From Convivina praedatoris (GTDB lineage: Bacteria > Bacillota > Bacilli > Lactobacillales > Lactobacillaceae): a stretch of 64,000 nt of DNA. The notes beneath the pieces were generated by a model that had not been told where the DNA came from, did not search any database, and saw only the letters and a list, made by a program, of their open reading frames with translations. Position numbers and translations under genes: made by a program. The stretch's first letter is position 1, and each line of letters begins with the position of its first letter. Where the stretch lies: contig NZ_CAKOET010000004.1 in assembly GCF_933208495.1 (NCBI RefSeq), positions 62,001 through 126,000 on the forward strand, in the 5' to 3' direction. Of the stretch, positions 28,269 through 38,029 are shown one piece after another.

Positions 28269-29430
28269 CAAGCTCCTCCTTCGTTTCAGCCGTCTTAGCC
28301 TTAGTGGCTGCAATTTTTTGTTGTTCTGCAAATTTAGCAAAACCAAGAGCTCTCCGCCGACTATTTTGATAATTGGCTAAATAGTTTTGATAAGCTTCCT
28401 GTCGCTGGGCTAAGGGTATCTCCTGCCATGCATAAACGTCGTGAGAACCACCTTTTTTAACAATATCCACATACTGTCCCGGGTGCTGTTTATCAAACAC
28501 ATCCGGTTCGTAAGGCCATTGCTGGGTGGCTTTTTGACGTAATTGTGCATCTGCCGGATGTTCAATGTCCAAACGCCAATGACTTTTATGATGCACTTGA
28601 CCAAAATTAAATGATTCTGTATTGGCAATTATTGAAAGTTCATATTGGCCATAATGACTCGGTTGACTATCGATTAAGCCATTATCAAGCGGTTTTAAAA
28701 CGTCCCATTGGGTGACAAAGTCCCCTCGAACTAAATCAATAATAAACTCAGCATGTTTACTTTTGGCTGTTACTTGAACTTTAAAATTATTAGGGTAAAT
28801 GAAGCGACCCTGATAACGATTGTGATAAGTAGCATCGGTTTGATAGTCAAGGGATAAGCCATAATAAGTTTGGTAGTTTAGTAATTTTTGATAGTCATTT
28901 TCACCGGGAAAATTTCCCCGAATATAGTGAATATTTTGTCGATCAATCCAGTAGCGTAAGAGATGAATTTGCTGGGCTAAGAGCGCTAGTTCTCCATCCC
29001 CCTGGGCATATTCGGCCAAGGTCTGTGCTTTAAACACCCGTTGAATATCTTGACATAAAAGCACTAAAAAAAGGGCATGCGGTGCCAGTTGGTCATCAAA
29101 GTGATAAGCCCCCTGTATTTGCAAAAAGTGGTACTGATCAATTTTGGCTCCTAATTGGCCTAAAATCATTTGGAGGCGCTGAACTGGTTCTTTTTGACTA
29201 GCTTGGTACATCTGCGTGTAAAATTCACTACCAATAGCATGAATTTGATGCCACATGTGAGCCTTTTGCTTTTCAATTTGTTCTAGTGAAGTCAGCTTTT
29301 GCTGATACAAGTACTGAGCCGCCTTGCGTTGACTAGCTTTATCCCATCCATCCGTTGACAAAAGCTGGACTTCTTTGTCACTAAACTGAATTGATCCCCG
29401 ATATTTATCTAATAACCAGCTAAAAGTCAT
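28261..29430 (-). CDS. DUF3114-like protein of unknown function
   Basis: 389 residues, no signal peptide or clear membrane helix. The C-terminal half carries FIYPNNFKVQV, FIIDLVRGDFVTQWDVL, IANTESFNFG and HWRLDIEHPAD, which I recall as features of DUF3114 proteins of lactic acid bacteria; that recognition is from memory. The last 25 residues are lysine/glutamate-rich. GGAG precedes the ATG. First gene of the unit with the UPF0223 gene and suhB, which says little about its role. Confidence 0.62.
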   Translation of the reverse strand: MTFSWLLDKYRGSIQFSDKEVQLLSTDGWDKASQRKAAQYLYQQKLTSLEQIEKQKAHMWHQIHAIGSEFYTQMYQASQKEPVQRLQMILGQLGAKIDQYHFLQIQGAYHFDDQLAPHALFLVLLCQDIQRVFKAQTLAEYAQGDGELALLAQQIHLLRYWIDRQNIHYIRGNFPGENDYQKLLNYQTYYGLSLDYQTDATYHNRYQGRFIYPNNFKVQVTAKSKHAEFIIDLVRGDFVTQWDVLKPLDNGLIDSQPSHYGQYELSIIANTESFNFGQVHHKSHWRLDIEHPADAQLRQKATQQWPYEPDVFDKQHPGQYVDIVKKGGSHDVYAWQEIPLAQRQEAYQNYLANYQNSRRRALGFAKFAEQQKIAATKAKTAETKEELDE

Positions 29431-29527
29431 TTTTTATTCTCCACTCAACTGTCTTAATTACTCAATATCTATTCTAGCAAGCAAGCGTTATTTTCTCCAT
29501 CTCCAAAAGGATATTTAAACATCAACA

Positions 29528-29555
29528 TTGGCAAAGAGCTAAGTTTTGATATACT
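29528..29555 (+). promoter_or_regulatory. def promoter
   Basis: TTGGCA (29528-29533), 16-bp spacer, TATACT (29550-29555) with the extended TG motif (TGATATACT). Confidence 0.8.
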
Positions 29556-29585
29556 AGGATAAGATTTTACTTGAAGGAGAACAGT

Positions 29586-30164
29586 ATGAAAGTCCGTTTT
29601 ACCATGGATAAAATAACCCGTGACGGTAACCCCGTTTTACGGGAAATCAGTCAGGCCGTCCCCTTCCCCCTCAGTGACGAAAATCGTCGCTTAGCCCAGG
29701 ATATGATGACCTATTTAGAAGTTTCCCAGGATGATGAAGCCAACGAAAAATATGGGCTCCGTCCAGGAGTTGGCCTTGCTGCCCCACAGGTTGGTTATGC
29801 CCTTCAAATGGCAGCGATCTTAATTCCAGCACAAAACCCTCAAGAAAATGACGAGGAACCTTACTTTAAAGGCGTAATTTTCAATCCAGTCATTGTTAGT
29901 GAAGCCGTACAACGAGGAGCCTTAAACGTTGGTGAGGGTTGTCTATCAGTTGATGAAGATGTTCCTGGTTTTGTTCCCCGTTCCAATCGGATTACCGTTC
30001 GCTACCAAGACGAAGAGGGGCAAAGTCAAACCATTAAACTGCGCGGTTATCCAGCCATTGTCTTTCAGCATGAAATTGATCATCTTCACGGACATTTATA
30101 CTATGATCATATCAATCGAAATGATCCTTGGCATGTTGACGATCAAACTAAATATATTGAATAA
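29586..30164 (+). CDS. def: Peptide deformylase
   Basis: 192 residues from the ATG at 29586, 6 nt after AAGGAG (the frame also opens at a TTG at 29571, which overlaps that site). All three family motifs are present: GVGLAAPQVG, EGCLSV and HEIDHLHG, whose Cys and two His bind the metal. It removes the formyl group from new proteins. Type 2 insert between motifs, as in Gram-positives. One of few plus-strand genes, with its own promoter and terminator. Confidence 0.97.
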   Translation: MKVRFTMDKITRDGNPVLREISQAVPFPLSDENRRLAQDMMTYLEVSQDDEANEKYGLRPGVGLAAPQVGYALQMAAILIPAQNPQENDEEPYFKGVIFNPVIVSEAVQRGALNVGEGCLSVDEDVPGFVPRSNRITVRYQDEEGQSQTIKLRGYPAIVFQHEIDHLHGHLYYDHINRNDPWHVDDQTKYIE

Positions 30165-30192
30165 AAAAGCAATCCAGCTGGATTGCTTTTTT
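30163..30192. terminator. Bidirectional terminator between def and dnaJ
   Basis: Perfect 30-bp palindrome AAAAAAGCAATCCAG/CTGGATTGCTTTTTT, serving def and the convergent dnaJ. Confidence 0.92.
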
Positions 30193-30198
30193 ACTTGC

Positions 30199-31116
30199 TT
30201 ATAAATCAAAAATTGACTTCTTTTTACTACGTTTAATATTTGAAACACTAGCAAACTCTTCCAAGGCATTCTTCTGATCTTTATTTAGACGAGTTGGGAC
30301 TACAACATTAACCACCACAAATTGATCCCCATGACCGCTACCATGTAAGCGAGGAGCTCCCTTTCCACCTAAGCGGAATCGCCGCCCATTTTGCGTACCA
30401 GCCGGAATTTTTAGCTTGACATCCCCCTGAACAGTTTTAACATCAATCTCGTCACCTAAGGCAGCACTGACAAAGCTAATATCTTGTTGCAAATAGATGT
30501 CAGCTCCATCACGCTCGAAACCTTCAGATGAGGCACTGACCGAGAAGACAACGTACAAATCACCTTGAGGACCGCCGTTAACACCCGATTCTCCTTGACC
30601 ATTCAAACGCATTTGTTGACCAGTTTCAACACCGGCTGGGACTTTTACCTTAACTTCATGTTGTTGTCCTTGACCATCGGCCTCACGATTATATTTAATC
30701 GTTTTCTCTGTACCAAAAATAGCTTCATCAAAGGTTAAGTGCATCCGGTACTGTAAATCCCGTCCTTTACGAGGAGCATTGGGATCAAAGCCGCCACCAA
30801 ACATTTGACTAAAGATATCACCCAAGTCAGAAAAATCGCTAAAGCCACCCTGTCCGCCTTGGAAACCGCCAAATCCTTGACCGCCGAAACCGCCCTGGGC
30901 ACCAGCAGCACCAAACTGATCATACTGGGAACGCTTTTGAGGATCTCCTAAAGTTTCAAAAGCTTCCTGAATATCTTTATACTTATCTTCAGCTCCAGGT
31001 TCATGGTTCAAATCTGGATGATATTTTTTAGATAGCTTACGATAAGCTTTTTTTATTTCATCCTGACTAGCATTTTTATCTACACCTAAACGCTCATAAA
31101 ATTCAGTATTATTCAC
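30199..31116 (-). CDS. dnaJ: DnaJ chaperone lacking the zinc-finger domain
   Basis: 305 residues. J domain at 1-70 with HPD at 33-35, Gly/Phe-rich region about 71-110 ([18 protein letters not shown]), then two beta-rich substrate-binding domains and a C-terminal dimerisation part. The four CxxCxGxG repeats expected between about 145 and 210 are absent, and the protein has no cysteine at all; [21 protein letters not shown] spans the gap. Start is GTG at 31116 with AGGAG 7 nt upstream. It is last in hrcA-grpE-dnaK-dnaJ, so it is the partner DnaJ of this DnaK. Confidence 0.92.
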   Translation of the reverse strand: MNNTEFYERLGVDKNASQDEIKKAYRKLSKKYHPDLNHEPGAEDKYKDIQEAFETLGDPQKRSQYDQFGAAGAQGGFGGQGFGGFQGGQGGFSDFSDLGDIFSQMFGGGFDPNAPRKGRDLQYRMHLTFDEAIFGTEKTIKYNREADGQGQQHEVKVKVPAGVETGQQMRLNGQGESGVNGGPQGDLYVVFSVSASSEGFERDGADIYLQQDISFVSAALGDEIDVKTVQGDVKLKIPAGTQNGRRFRLGGKGAPRLHGSGHGDQFVVVNVVVPTRLNKDQKNALEEFASVSNIKRSKKKSIFDL

Positions 31117-31148
31117 CAGGATACTCCTTTTCTTATTAAACTATGTAC

Positions 31149-31174
31149 ACAAACCGCCCCTTTGGACGGTTTGT
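31149..31174 (-). other. Intercistronic hairpin between dnaK and dnaJ
   Basis: Minus-strand ACAAACCG-TCC pairs with GG-CGGTTTGT (one bulge). No U-run follows in the transcribed direction, so it is more likely a processing or stability element than a terminator. Confidence 0.5.
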
Positions 31175-31185
31175 TTTACTAATTA

Positions 31186-33027
31186 TTACTTCTTATTCTT
31201 GTCATCTGGTTTAACTTCTTCGAAGTCGCCATCAACAGTATTGTCATCCTTTGGCTGAGTCTGACCATCTTGTTGTGGAGCAGCCTGTTGATACAACTTA
31301 GCAGCTAATTCACTAGCAGCCTTAGTCAAATCTTCAGTCTTAGCCTTCAAATCTGTCAAATCAGCATCCTCAGCTTGAGCATCTTCTTTAGCCTTCTTCA
31401 AAGCCTCCAAGGCATCTTGGGTAGCCTTCTTATCAGCATCAGGAAGCTTGTCCCCAACTTCTTCCAAAGTCTTTTCAGTTTGGAAGATTAATTGGTCAGC
31501 GTTGTTACGTGTATCAACTGCATCCTTTTTCTTAGCATCGGCTTCTTCGTTGGCCTTAGCATCGTTCATCATCTTTTCAATTTCTTCATCTGACAAACCA
31601 CCAGCAGCTTGAATTGTAATCTTTTGTTCCTTTTGAGTACCCAAATCTTTGGCTGAAACGTTCACAATCCCGTTCCGGTCAATATCAAAGGTAACTTCGA
31701 TTTGAGGAACACCACGTGGAGCAGCTGGAATATCTGCTAATTGGAAACGACCCAAAGTCTTGTTGTCAGCGGCCATTGAACGCTCACCTTGCAAGACATG
31801 GATATCAACGGCTGGCTGATTATCAGCAGCAGTTGAAAATACCTGTGACTTAGAAGTTGGAATCGTAGTGTTACGTTCAATCAACTTAGTGAAGACACCA
31901 CCCATGGTTTCAATACCAAGTGACAATGGTGTAACATCAAGCAAAACAACGTCCTTAACATCACCAGAGATAACACCACCTTGAACCGCAGCACCCAAGG
32001 CAACCGCTTCATCAGGATTAATTGAGTGGTTAGGCTCTTTACCAGTTAACTTTTTAACAGATTCTTGTACAGCAGGAATACGAGTTGAACCACCGTTTAA
32101 AATTACTTCATCAATATCAGAGAATGATAGGCCAGCATCCTTCAAGGCATTCAACACTGGCTGCTCAGCCTTCTTAACCAAATCGGCAGTCAATTCGTTG
32201 AACTTAGCACGGGTCAAAGTTGTTTGCAAATGCAATGGACCTTCACTACCAGAAGCAATAAATGGTAAATCAATTTGAGCTTCGTTTGCAGAAGACAAAG
32301 TCTTCTTAGCTGTTTCAGCAGCATCCTTCAAACGTTGCAAGGCCAACTTGTCATCACGCAAGTCAATACCGTTATCAGCCTTAAATTGCTCAGCCAAGTA
32401 ATCAATAACCTTATTATCAAAGTTATCACCACCAAGATGGGTATCTCCATTAGTTGACAAAACTTCAAAGACACCGTCACCTAACTCAAGGACAGAAACA
32501 TCAAAAGTTCCACCACCCAAGTCATAAACCAAAATCTTTTCATCACGATCTAACTTATCAAGACCGTAGGCCAATGATGCGGCTGTTGGTTCGTTAATAA
32601 TACGCTCAACTTCCAAACCAGCAATCTTACCAGCATCCTTAGTTGCTTGACGTTGGGCATCGTTAAAGTAGGCAGGTACGGTAATAACGGCCTTATCAAC
32701 AGTTTCACCCAAGTAATCTTCAGCATAACCCTTGATGTACTGCAAAATCATTGCTGAAATTTCTTGTGGTGTGTATTCTTTATCGTTAGCCTTAACCTTA
32801 TAACCAGCCTCCCCCATGTGAGACTTAATTGAGCTAACAGTATCTGGATTAGTAATGGCTTGACGCTTAGCGACATCACCAACTTGAATTTCGCCGTTCT
32901 TAAATGAAACGACTGAAGGGGTTGTACGGCCACCATCAGGGTTAGTAATAATCTTAGGCTTACCACCTTCTAAGACAGCAACTGCAGAATTTGTTGTTCC
33001 TAAATCAATACCAATAATCTTGGACAT
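31186..33027 (-). CDS. dnaK: Hsp70 chaperone DnaK
   Basis: 613 residues. ATPase domain begins [15 protein letters not shown] and contains [12 protein letters not shown] and the [11 protein letters not shown] motif; the substrate-binding domain begins near residue 370 ([14 protein letters not shown]) and a lysine/glutamate-rich helical lid ends the chain. Third gene of the CIRCE-controlled heat-shock operon. Confidence 0.98.
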   Translation of the reverse strand: MSKIIGIDLGTTNSAVAVLEGGKPKIITNPDGGRTTPSVVSFKNGEIQVGDVAKRQAITNPDTVSSIKSHMGEAGYKVKANDKEYTPQEISAMILQYIKGYAEDYLGETVDKAVITVPAYFNDAQRQATKDAGKIAGLEVERIINEPTAASLAYGLDKLDRDEKILVYDLGGGTFDVSVLELGDGVFEVLSTNGDTHLGGDNFDNKVIDYLAEQFKADNGIDLRDDKLALQRLKDAAETAKKTLSSANEAQIDLPFIASGSEGPLHLQTTLTRAKFNELTADLVKKAEQPVLNALKDAGLSFSDIDEVILNGGSTRIPAVQESVKKLTGKEPNHSINPDEAVALGAAVQGGVISGDVKDVVLLDVTPLSLGIETMGGVFTKLIERNTTIPTSKSQVFSTAADNQPAVDIHVLQGERSMAADNKTLGRFQLADIPAAPRGVPQIEVTFDIDRNGIVNVSAKDLGTQKEQKITIQAAGGLSDEEIEKMMNDAKANEEADAKKKDAVDTRNNADQLIFQTEKTLEEVGDKLPDADKKATQDALEALKKAKEDAQAEDADLTDLKAKTEDLTKAASELAAKLYQQAAPQQDGQTQPKDDNTVDGDFEEVKPDDKNKK

Positions 33028-33115
33028 AAAATTACAACTTCCTTTTCTTATAAAATTTAAACATTCATTAGCTTTTTAAGGTGTGGTGCCTCATTGGGCT
33101 GATTCACCAAGTTCA

Positions 33116-33718
33116 TTACTTTGTTGCCACAACTACCATGGCTGGACGGATAACGCGGTCATGCAATAAGTAACCCTTTTGCAAAACTCGAGCTACTTGA
33201 TCAGCTTCAACATCATCGACTTCATCAGCACTCACGTTTTGAATTCCTTGCATGGTGTTAGGATCAAACTCTTCGCCAACCTTACCTGTTTCAGTAATGC
33301 CGTTATCAACTAGGGCTTGACGCAATGTCTTGAGGGTCATTTCAACCCCTTTTTTGATTTGAAGGGCGATTTCATCTTCAGCATCTTCAACCGCTAAAGC
33401 TCGTTCTAAATTGTCCACTACTGGCAAAACCGCTGTTGCTAAGCGTTGTCCGTCATACTTACGTATATTTGAAATTTCACGGGCATTACGCTGTTGAATA
33501 TTTTGCACTTCAGCTTGACTGCGTAACAATTGATCTTCTAAATCCCCCACTTGTTTTTCTAACTGGGCGATTTGATCATCAGCTTCAATTGCAACCTGAT
33601 CTTGATTAGCAGTTTGGGCAGTCTCTACAACCTGCTCAGTCTCCGCTGTTTGACCATTATCCTGATCTTGTTTTAATGCTTGATCGGTTTGAACTTGTTC
33701 TTTGTCCTCTTTTGCCAC
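33116..33718 (-). CDS. grpE: GrpE nucleotide exchange factor
   Basis: 200 residues: a long acidic/glutamine-rich N-terminus (about 1-50), a coiled-coil dimer helix (about 50-110), and the beta domain with NGITETGKVGEEFDPNTMQGI and the C-terminal LLHDRVIRPAMVVVA. Start is GTG with AGGAGG 8 nt upstream. It releases ADP from DnaK. Confidence 0.97.
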   Translation of the reverse strand: MAKEDKEQVQTDQALKQDQDNGQTAETEQVVETAQTANQDQVAIEADDQIAQLEKQVGDLEDQLLRSQAEVQNIQQRNAREISNIRKYDGQRLATAVLPVVDNLERALAVEDAEDEIALQIKKGVEMTLKTLRQALVDNGITETGKVGEEFDPNTMQGIQNVSADEVDDVEADQVARVLQKGYLLHDRVIRPAMVVVATK

Positions 33719-33739
33719 TGGAACGTCCTCCTGAATTTG

Positions 33740-34771
33740 TTATACGTAATCTAACATCTTTTGTGTTAAAGCTTGACCAAATATATTTAAAATTAAAGCA
33801 TTTTGGGCATAAGGCATGCGAACCGGTCCAACCAAAATTATTAGACCCTGATCCTGCTGACCAATTGAAAAATGTCGACTTAAGACGCTATATGAATCTA
33901 ATAAGTCTTCACCAATCTCACTACCAACTTTAATTGAAATACCAGAACCAGATAACCGAGCTAAATGTCGCAAGGCCTGCGGTGAATCTAACAATTCCAG
34001 CAATCGACGAGCCTTAGTCAAATCGTCAAAATGATTTTCAGTCAGTTCCAAAACATTTAACCGCCCACCAACATGAACATGTTCTTCAATAGATTGAGCT
34101 AAAACCTCACCAAACAATTGTAAGAAAGCGGCTGGACTTTGAATTTCACGAGTTAACTGAATTGGTAACTCACCGGAATTCATCATCGTCAGCACTTCTT
34201 TAACCGGTCGGCCAACCATTTGGGCGTTAATATAAGTAACCATATTGGTTAGCGAATCAGCATGAAGACCTTGCGGTAACTTGAAAGTCTGACTCGTTAC
34301 TTTACCGTAGTTAGTCACCAGGACGGTAATTAATTGCCGTCCCTCCAGTGGAATCAATTGAAAACTAGAAATTTTCAAATCCACATAAGGTGGTTTTAAA
34401 ATCAAAGCCGTACAGTTGGTTAACTCCGACAAGCGCTTCGCCGTTTCATCTAGGAAGTCATCAATTTCATGAAAATTACCACTCAAACTGGTTAATAGTA
34501 GTTCAATGTCACTTTGACTAACCGACCGACTAATCATTAAATGATCAAGATAATAACGGTAACCAGCAACTGAAGGTACTCGACCAGCAGAAGTATGTAA
34601 CTTACGAATCAAATCGGCTTCTTCTAGAACCGCCATCTCATTACGAATAGTGGCTGGACTAACTTTAATATTAAGTTGTTCTTGTAACTTTTTTGATCCG
34701 ACAGCATGGGCCGTTTGCGTATACTGATAAACAATTGCTCCTAAAATCAACTTTTGTCGTTCAGTTAACAT
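33740..34771 (-). CDS. hrcA: Heat-inducible repressor HrcA
   Basis: 343 residues from the ATG at 34771 ([21 protein letters not shown]), which has AGGTGG 7 nt upstream; the extra 10 codons to 34801 overlap the CIRCE site and are not used. Winged-helix DNA-binding domain ([19 protein letters not shown]), then GAF-like domain. It binds CIRCE and shuts off this operon, including itself. Good CIRCE-like sites lie directly upstream. Confidence 0.96.
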   Translation of the reverse strand: MLTERQKLILGAIVYQYTQTAHAVGSKKLQEQLNIKVSPATIRNEMAVLEEADLIRKLHTSAGRVPSVAGYRYYLDHLMISRSVSQSDIELLLTSLSGNFHEIDDFLDETAKRLSELTNCTALILKPPYVDLKISSFQLIPLEGRQLITVLVTNYGKVTSQTFKLPQGLHADSLTNMVTYINAQMVGRPVKEVLTMMNSGELPIQLTREIQSPAAFLQLFGEVLAQSIEEHVHVGGRLNVLELTENHFDDLTKARRLLELLDSPQALRHLARLSGSGISIKVGSEIGEDLLDSYSVLSRHFSIGQQDQGLIILVGPVRMPYAQNALILNIFGQALTQKMLDYV

Positions 34772-34790
34772 TAACTTCCCACCTTTCGGT

Positions 34791-34817
34791 TTAGCACTCA
34801 TATTATTCGACTGCCAA
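34791..34817. promoter_or_regulatory. CIRCE operator, proximal
   Basis: TTAGCACTC-N9-GACTGCCAA, a match to the consensus TTAGCACTC-N9-GAGTGCTAA with a perfect left arm and 7 of 9 in the right arm, with the canonical 9-bp spacer. It sits at and just after the expected hrcA transcription start. Confidence 0.8.
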
Positions 34818-34824
34818 TAACTAT

Positions 34825-34852
34825 ATTATACTGAATCTTTTTTATTTTGCAA
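34825..34852 (-). promoter_or_regulatory. Promoter of the hrcA-grpE-dnaK-dnaJ operon
   Basis: TTGCAA (34852-34847), 16-bp spacer, TATAAT (34830-34825). It is flanked by a CIRCE site on each side. Confidence 0.8.
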
Positions 34853-34857
34853 CATTT

Positions 34858-34883
34858 TTAGCACTCTTTTTTTTAAGTGCTAA
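34858..34883. promoter_or_regulatory. CIRCE-like operator, distal, with 8-bp spacer
   Basis: TTAGCACTC, eight T, AAGTGCTAA: one mismatch to consensus and a spacer one base shorter than usual. Perfect 11-base arms (TTTTTAGCACT/AGTGCTAAAAA) remain. It lies just upstream of the hrcA -35 and its right end merges with the U-run of the ribF terminator. Confidence 0.6.
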
Positions 34884-34917
34884 AAAGCAGTTAACGGCTT
34901 AATCGTTAACTGCTTTT
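34882..34917 (-). terminator. Terminator after ribF
   Basis: Minus-strand AGCAGTTAACG, 7-nt loop, CGTTAACTGCT, then TTTTT, which also belongs to the distal CIRCE arm. Confidence 0.85.
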
Positions 34918-35849
34918 AAAAGGGCTTGCGCCTGGGCTTTGTCTTGGTGGAGTTGCTTGATCAAAGCATCAGCGCTGACAAATTTTTCTTCACCGCGTAG
35001 GTAGGCAATCCATTCAATTTGAACTAACTCACCATAAACTTGATCATTAAAATCAAAAATATTAATTTCGACCGTAATCGGCCGTTCCGCTTCAAAAGTT
35101 ATATTACGGCCGATACTAGCCATCCCCTGATACCATTGTTCATTAATTTGAATTTTGACCGCATATACCCCAATAGTTGGTAACCATTCAGCTTCTGGTG
35201 TTGCGATATTAACCGTCGGATAGCCTAAAGTTCTTCCGCGAGCATCCCCATGCACCACCAAACCACTCGTTTGATGATAGCGTCCTAAATCGGCCGCTGC
35301 ATCAGCTACTCGACCCTCTAATAAGGCTTGCCGAATTCGACTTGAAGAAACTTTGCCAACATCATTTAGGGCTGGGACAACGGCAACCTCAAAACGATTC
35401 CTGCTATAAGTTGCCAGATGTTGCATATCAGCGTGTTCACTAGCTAAACCATACAAATGATCAAAACCAGCCACAACTACGGCCGGATTAAGTTGCATTA
35501 AGACCTGATCCACAAAATTTTGTGGACTTTGAACAGCTAAATGAGAAGTTAATTGTAGGCAGTAAACCTGCTTAACCCCTAATTGACTTAGTAAAGCAAC
35601 CTTTTGCGTTAGTGGCGTTAAATACCGAAGTGGCAAAGCCATTTCTTGAAATACAGCCCCAGGATAGGGATTGTAGGTTAAAACCACCAAAGGCAACTGC
35701 CTTTCTTGCGCCAGCTTAGCTGCCGTTTGAATCACCGCCTGGTGTCCACGATGAACACCATCAAAAAAGCCCATCGCAATGACGGTCTTTTGAGCCAGAG
35801 GCTTAAAATTTTTAAGCGGAAAATGTAAATGCGTTACTTGTGCTAACAT
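34899..35849 (-). CDS. ribF: Bifunctional riboflavin kinase / FMN adenylyltransferase
   Basis: 316 residues. The N-terminal FAD synthetase domain has MGFFDGVHRGHQ near residue 26 and a KVSSSRIRQALLEG motif near 163; the C-terminal flavokinase domain has GDARGRTLGYPTVNI near 200. It turns imported riboflavin into FMN and FAD, so it works with RibU at 14922. It follows truB by 3 nt, the common truB-ribF pair. Confidence 0.96.
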   Translation of the reverse strand: MLAQVTHLHFPLKNFKPLAQKTVIAMGFFDGVHRGHQAVIQTAAKLAQERQLPLVVLTYNPYPGAVFQEMALPLRYLTPLTQKVALLSQLGVKQVYCLQLTSHLAVQSPQNFVDQVLMQLNPAVVVAGFDHLYGLASEHADMQHLATYSRNRFEVAVVPALNDVGKVSSSRIRQALLEGRVADAAADLGRYHQTSGLVVHGDARGRTLGYPTVNIATPEAEWLPTIGVYAVKIQINEQWYQGMASIGRNITFEAERPITVEINIFDFNDQVYGELVQIEWIAYLRGEEKFVSADALIKQLHQDKAQAQALLKAVND

Positions 35850-35852
35850 AGT

Positions 35853-36752
35853 TCACCGATTTGAAAAAACATACCGTGAGCGCCAAAGCGCCTGTTCTGA
35901 ATTGTATTGATAAACAGCTTTAAGCTGTCCTTGATAGTATAACTGAAGATACCCACTCTCATTAATTGGCCAATCTGAAATTTTTTGTCCATTAGAAACA
36001 GCGAACCATTCGGTCTGGTCTAGTTCCTTAATGGGCCAATCCAAAATTTGATTAATTGGTACCACCATCCGCTCAACAATCTGATCCACTGATAAAGCTA
36101 AGAGTCCGTCCAAAGAAGTTGCCTGACTTAAATCAAAGCCACTCCCGCTGATACGAGTCAAACGCGTCATGGTTGCTGGTAAATTAAGAAATTCTCCAAC
36201 ATCACTGGCTAAGGTTCGAATGTAGGTTCCCTTAGAAACTTGAGCTTGAAAATCAAAACTTTGATAACGACCATCAAATTCTGGTTGGCTCGTTCGTTTG
36301 AAATCATAAATATAAGCTGAACGGGCAGGCCGTTCTACTGGTTCATTGGCTCGAGCATATTCATATAAACGACGACCAGCTACTTTAACCGCCGAATAGA
36401 GTGGCGGAACCTGAGTAATTTGCCCGTGAAAATGGGCAATCGCTTGATCAATGTCATTAACCGACAACGGAATGGTTAATGCCTGTTCTTTAATGATAGT
36501 CCCCTCGCGATCCTCGGTTTCGGTTTGAAAACCAAGGGTAATCTCCCCCTGATAAGTCTTTGGGCGACTTTGTAAAACATCAATTAATTTAGTCGCTTTG
36601 CCTAAAGCTAAGACCAAAATACCATCAACACTAGGATCAAGTGTCCCCGCATGGCCAATCTTTTTTTGACCTAAATGGCGTCTCAAGCGGGCAACAACAT
36701 CAAAAGAAGTCATGCCAACCGGCTTATTTACAACTAAAATACCATCAACCAT
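35853..36752 (-). CDS. truB: tRNA pseudouridine-55 synthase
   Basis: 299 residues from the ATG at 36752 (MVDGILVVNKPVGMTSFDVV). Catalytic Asp in the GHAGTLDPSVDGIL motif near residue 40, then KTYQGEITLGF and the AQVSKGTYIRTLASDVG segment. The frame also opens at 36764, overlapping the preceding stop; neither start has a strong ribosome-binding site, and the inner one fits the family. Confidence 0.95.
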   Translation of the reverse strand: MVDGILVVNKPVGMTSFDVVARLRRHLGQKKIGHAGTLDPSVDGILVLALGKATKLIDVLQSRPKTYQGEITLGFQTETEDREGTIIKEQALTIPLSVNDIDQAIAHFHGQITQVPPLYSAVKVAGRRLYEYARANEPVERPARSAYIYDFKRTSQPEFDGRYQSFDFQAQVSKGTYIRTLASDVGEFLNLPATMTRLTRISGSGFDLSQATSLDGLLALSVDQIVERMVVPINQILDWPIKELDQTEWFAVSNGQKISDWPINESGYLQLYYQGQLKAVYQYNSEQALWRSRYVFSNR

Positions 36753-36756
36753 TGTG

Positions 36757-37941
36757 TCACCCATTTACTCGTAATGCAGTTACATACTGACTAATTCTAG
36801 TGAGACCAGCCTTAACATCTTCATCACTAGCCGCATAGGACAGACGAATATAAGCTTGACTACTTGGTAAACCACCAAAACATTCGCCTGGAATCACCGC
36901 TACTTTAGCAACTTGTGCCATGTTTAAAGCAAATTGATGGCCATCGGTCCCCAAATCAACTGGTAGCTTGGCAAAGATATAAAAGGCTCCTGCTGGTTTA
37001 GCGATTGTAAAACCAAGTCCTTCTAAAATTTCAACCATATAGTCTCGACGCTTTTGGTATGTTGCCTTCATCATGTTGATTCGATCATCATCCTCAACCA
37101 TAGCCATCTGTGCAGCATCTTGAATAAAGGTTGGAATGGCAAAGGCTAGCGCACCATGCACCTTTTGCATTTCAGAAATTGTATCTTCTGGACCTAAGAT
37201 AAAGCCCACCCGATAACCAGTCATAGCATGCGATTTTGACAAGCCGTTTAGCAAAATCGTTTGCTCTGGTAGTAGTTCCGCCATTGAAACATGTTGTCCT
37301 TGATAAGTTAACTCAGAGTATATTTCATCGGAGATAACCCAGATATGATGCTTTTTAAATACTTGCGCGAGTGCTTCTAATTCGGTCCGATTATAGGTCA
37401 TCCCAGTTGGATTATTAGGATAATTTAGCAAAATTGCTTTGACTGGTACTTCCGAATGTTCAATAGCGGCTTCCACTTGTGCTGGCGTTAATTTAAATTC
37501 ATGGATCGTCGTATCAACACTGATACAAACCCCATGAGCTAAATCTAACGATGAAAAATAAGGGCCATAAGCAGGTTCTGGTACCAACAAGCCATCCCCA
37601 GGAGCTAAAAGAGTTTGAAAAATTACATTGATAGCCTCAGTTACACCGGAAGTAATAATTACTTGATCTCTGCTTTGATAATTAAGATGATAACGTTGAT
37701 TAAAGTAATCAACCACTGCCTGCCTTAAAGGTGCCTCCCCTTGGCTTTCGGCATAGTGTGAGCGGTTAGCTTCAATTGCTTTAATAGCCGCTTGTTTAAT
37801 GGAATCAGCTACGTTAAAACCTGGTTCCCCAAAGGTTAATTTAAGCACATCCGGAATTTGACTAATTTCTTTTTGAAAGCCGAGTAGTTTATCTGGGGCC
37901 ATGTTTTTCACGATAGGATTAATTGTAAGTGGTTGATCCAC
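36757..37941 (-). CDS. Class I/II pyridoxal-phosphate aminotransferase
   Basis: 394 residues. The N-terminal ISQIPDVLKLTFGEPGF, the central NYPNNPTGMTY and the PLP lysine in LNGLSKSHAMTGYRVGF (near residue 235) mark the AAT-I fold, close to PatA/AraT-type enzymes. It probably transaminates aromatic or methionine-type amino acids. Start is GTG at 37941 with AAAGGA upstream. It is followed by truB with a 4-8 nt overlap or gap depending on the truB start. Confidence 0.88.
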   Translation of the reverse strand: MDQPLTINPIVKNMAPDKLLGFQKEISQIPDVLKLTFGEPGFNVADSIKQAAIKAIEANRSHYAESQGEAPLRQAVVDYFNQRYHLNYQSRDQVIITSGVTEAINVIFQTLLAPGDGLLVPEPAYGPYFSSLDLAHGVCISVDTTIHEFKLTPAQVEAAIEHSEVPVKAILLNYPNNPTGMTYNRTELEALAQVFKKHHIWVISDEIYSELTYQGQHVSMAELLPEQTILLNGLSKSHAMTGYRVGFILGPEDTISEMQKVHGALAFAIPTFIQDAAQMAMVEDDDRINMMKATYQKRRDYMVEILEGLGFTIAKPAGAFYIFAKLPVDLGTDGHQFALNMAQVAKVAVIPGECFGGLPSSQAYIRLSYAASDEDVKAGLTRISQYVTALRVNG

Positions 37942-37989
37942 GATTTGGTACTTCCTTTCTTAATTTAAGAAAAATAATCTGTATGTATG

Positions 37990-38022
37990 CAGAAAACGCC
38001 ACCTCAAATAAAGGCAGCGTTT
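37990..38022 (-). terminator. Terminator of the nusA-infB-rbfA operon
   Basis: Minus-strand AACGCTGCCT, 7-nt loop, AGGTGGCGTT (two G-U pairs), then TTTTCTG. Confidence 0.7.
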
Positions 38023-38029
38023 CTTGCAG

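Noticed and set aside
31149-31174. Terminator between dnaK and dnaJ
   Set aside because: The T-run is on the non-transcribed side only, and dnaJ has no other promoter that I can see.
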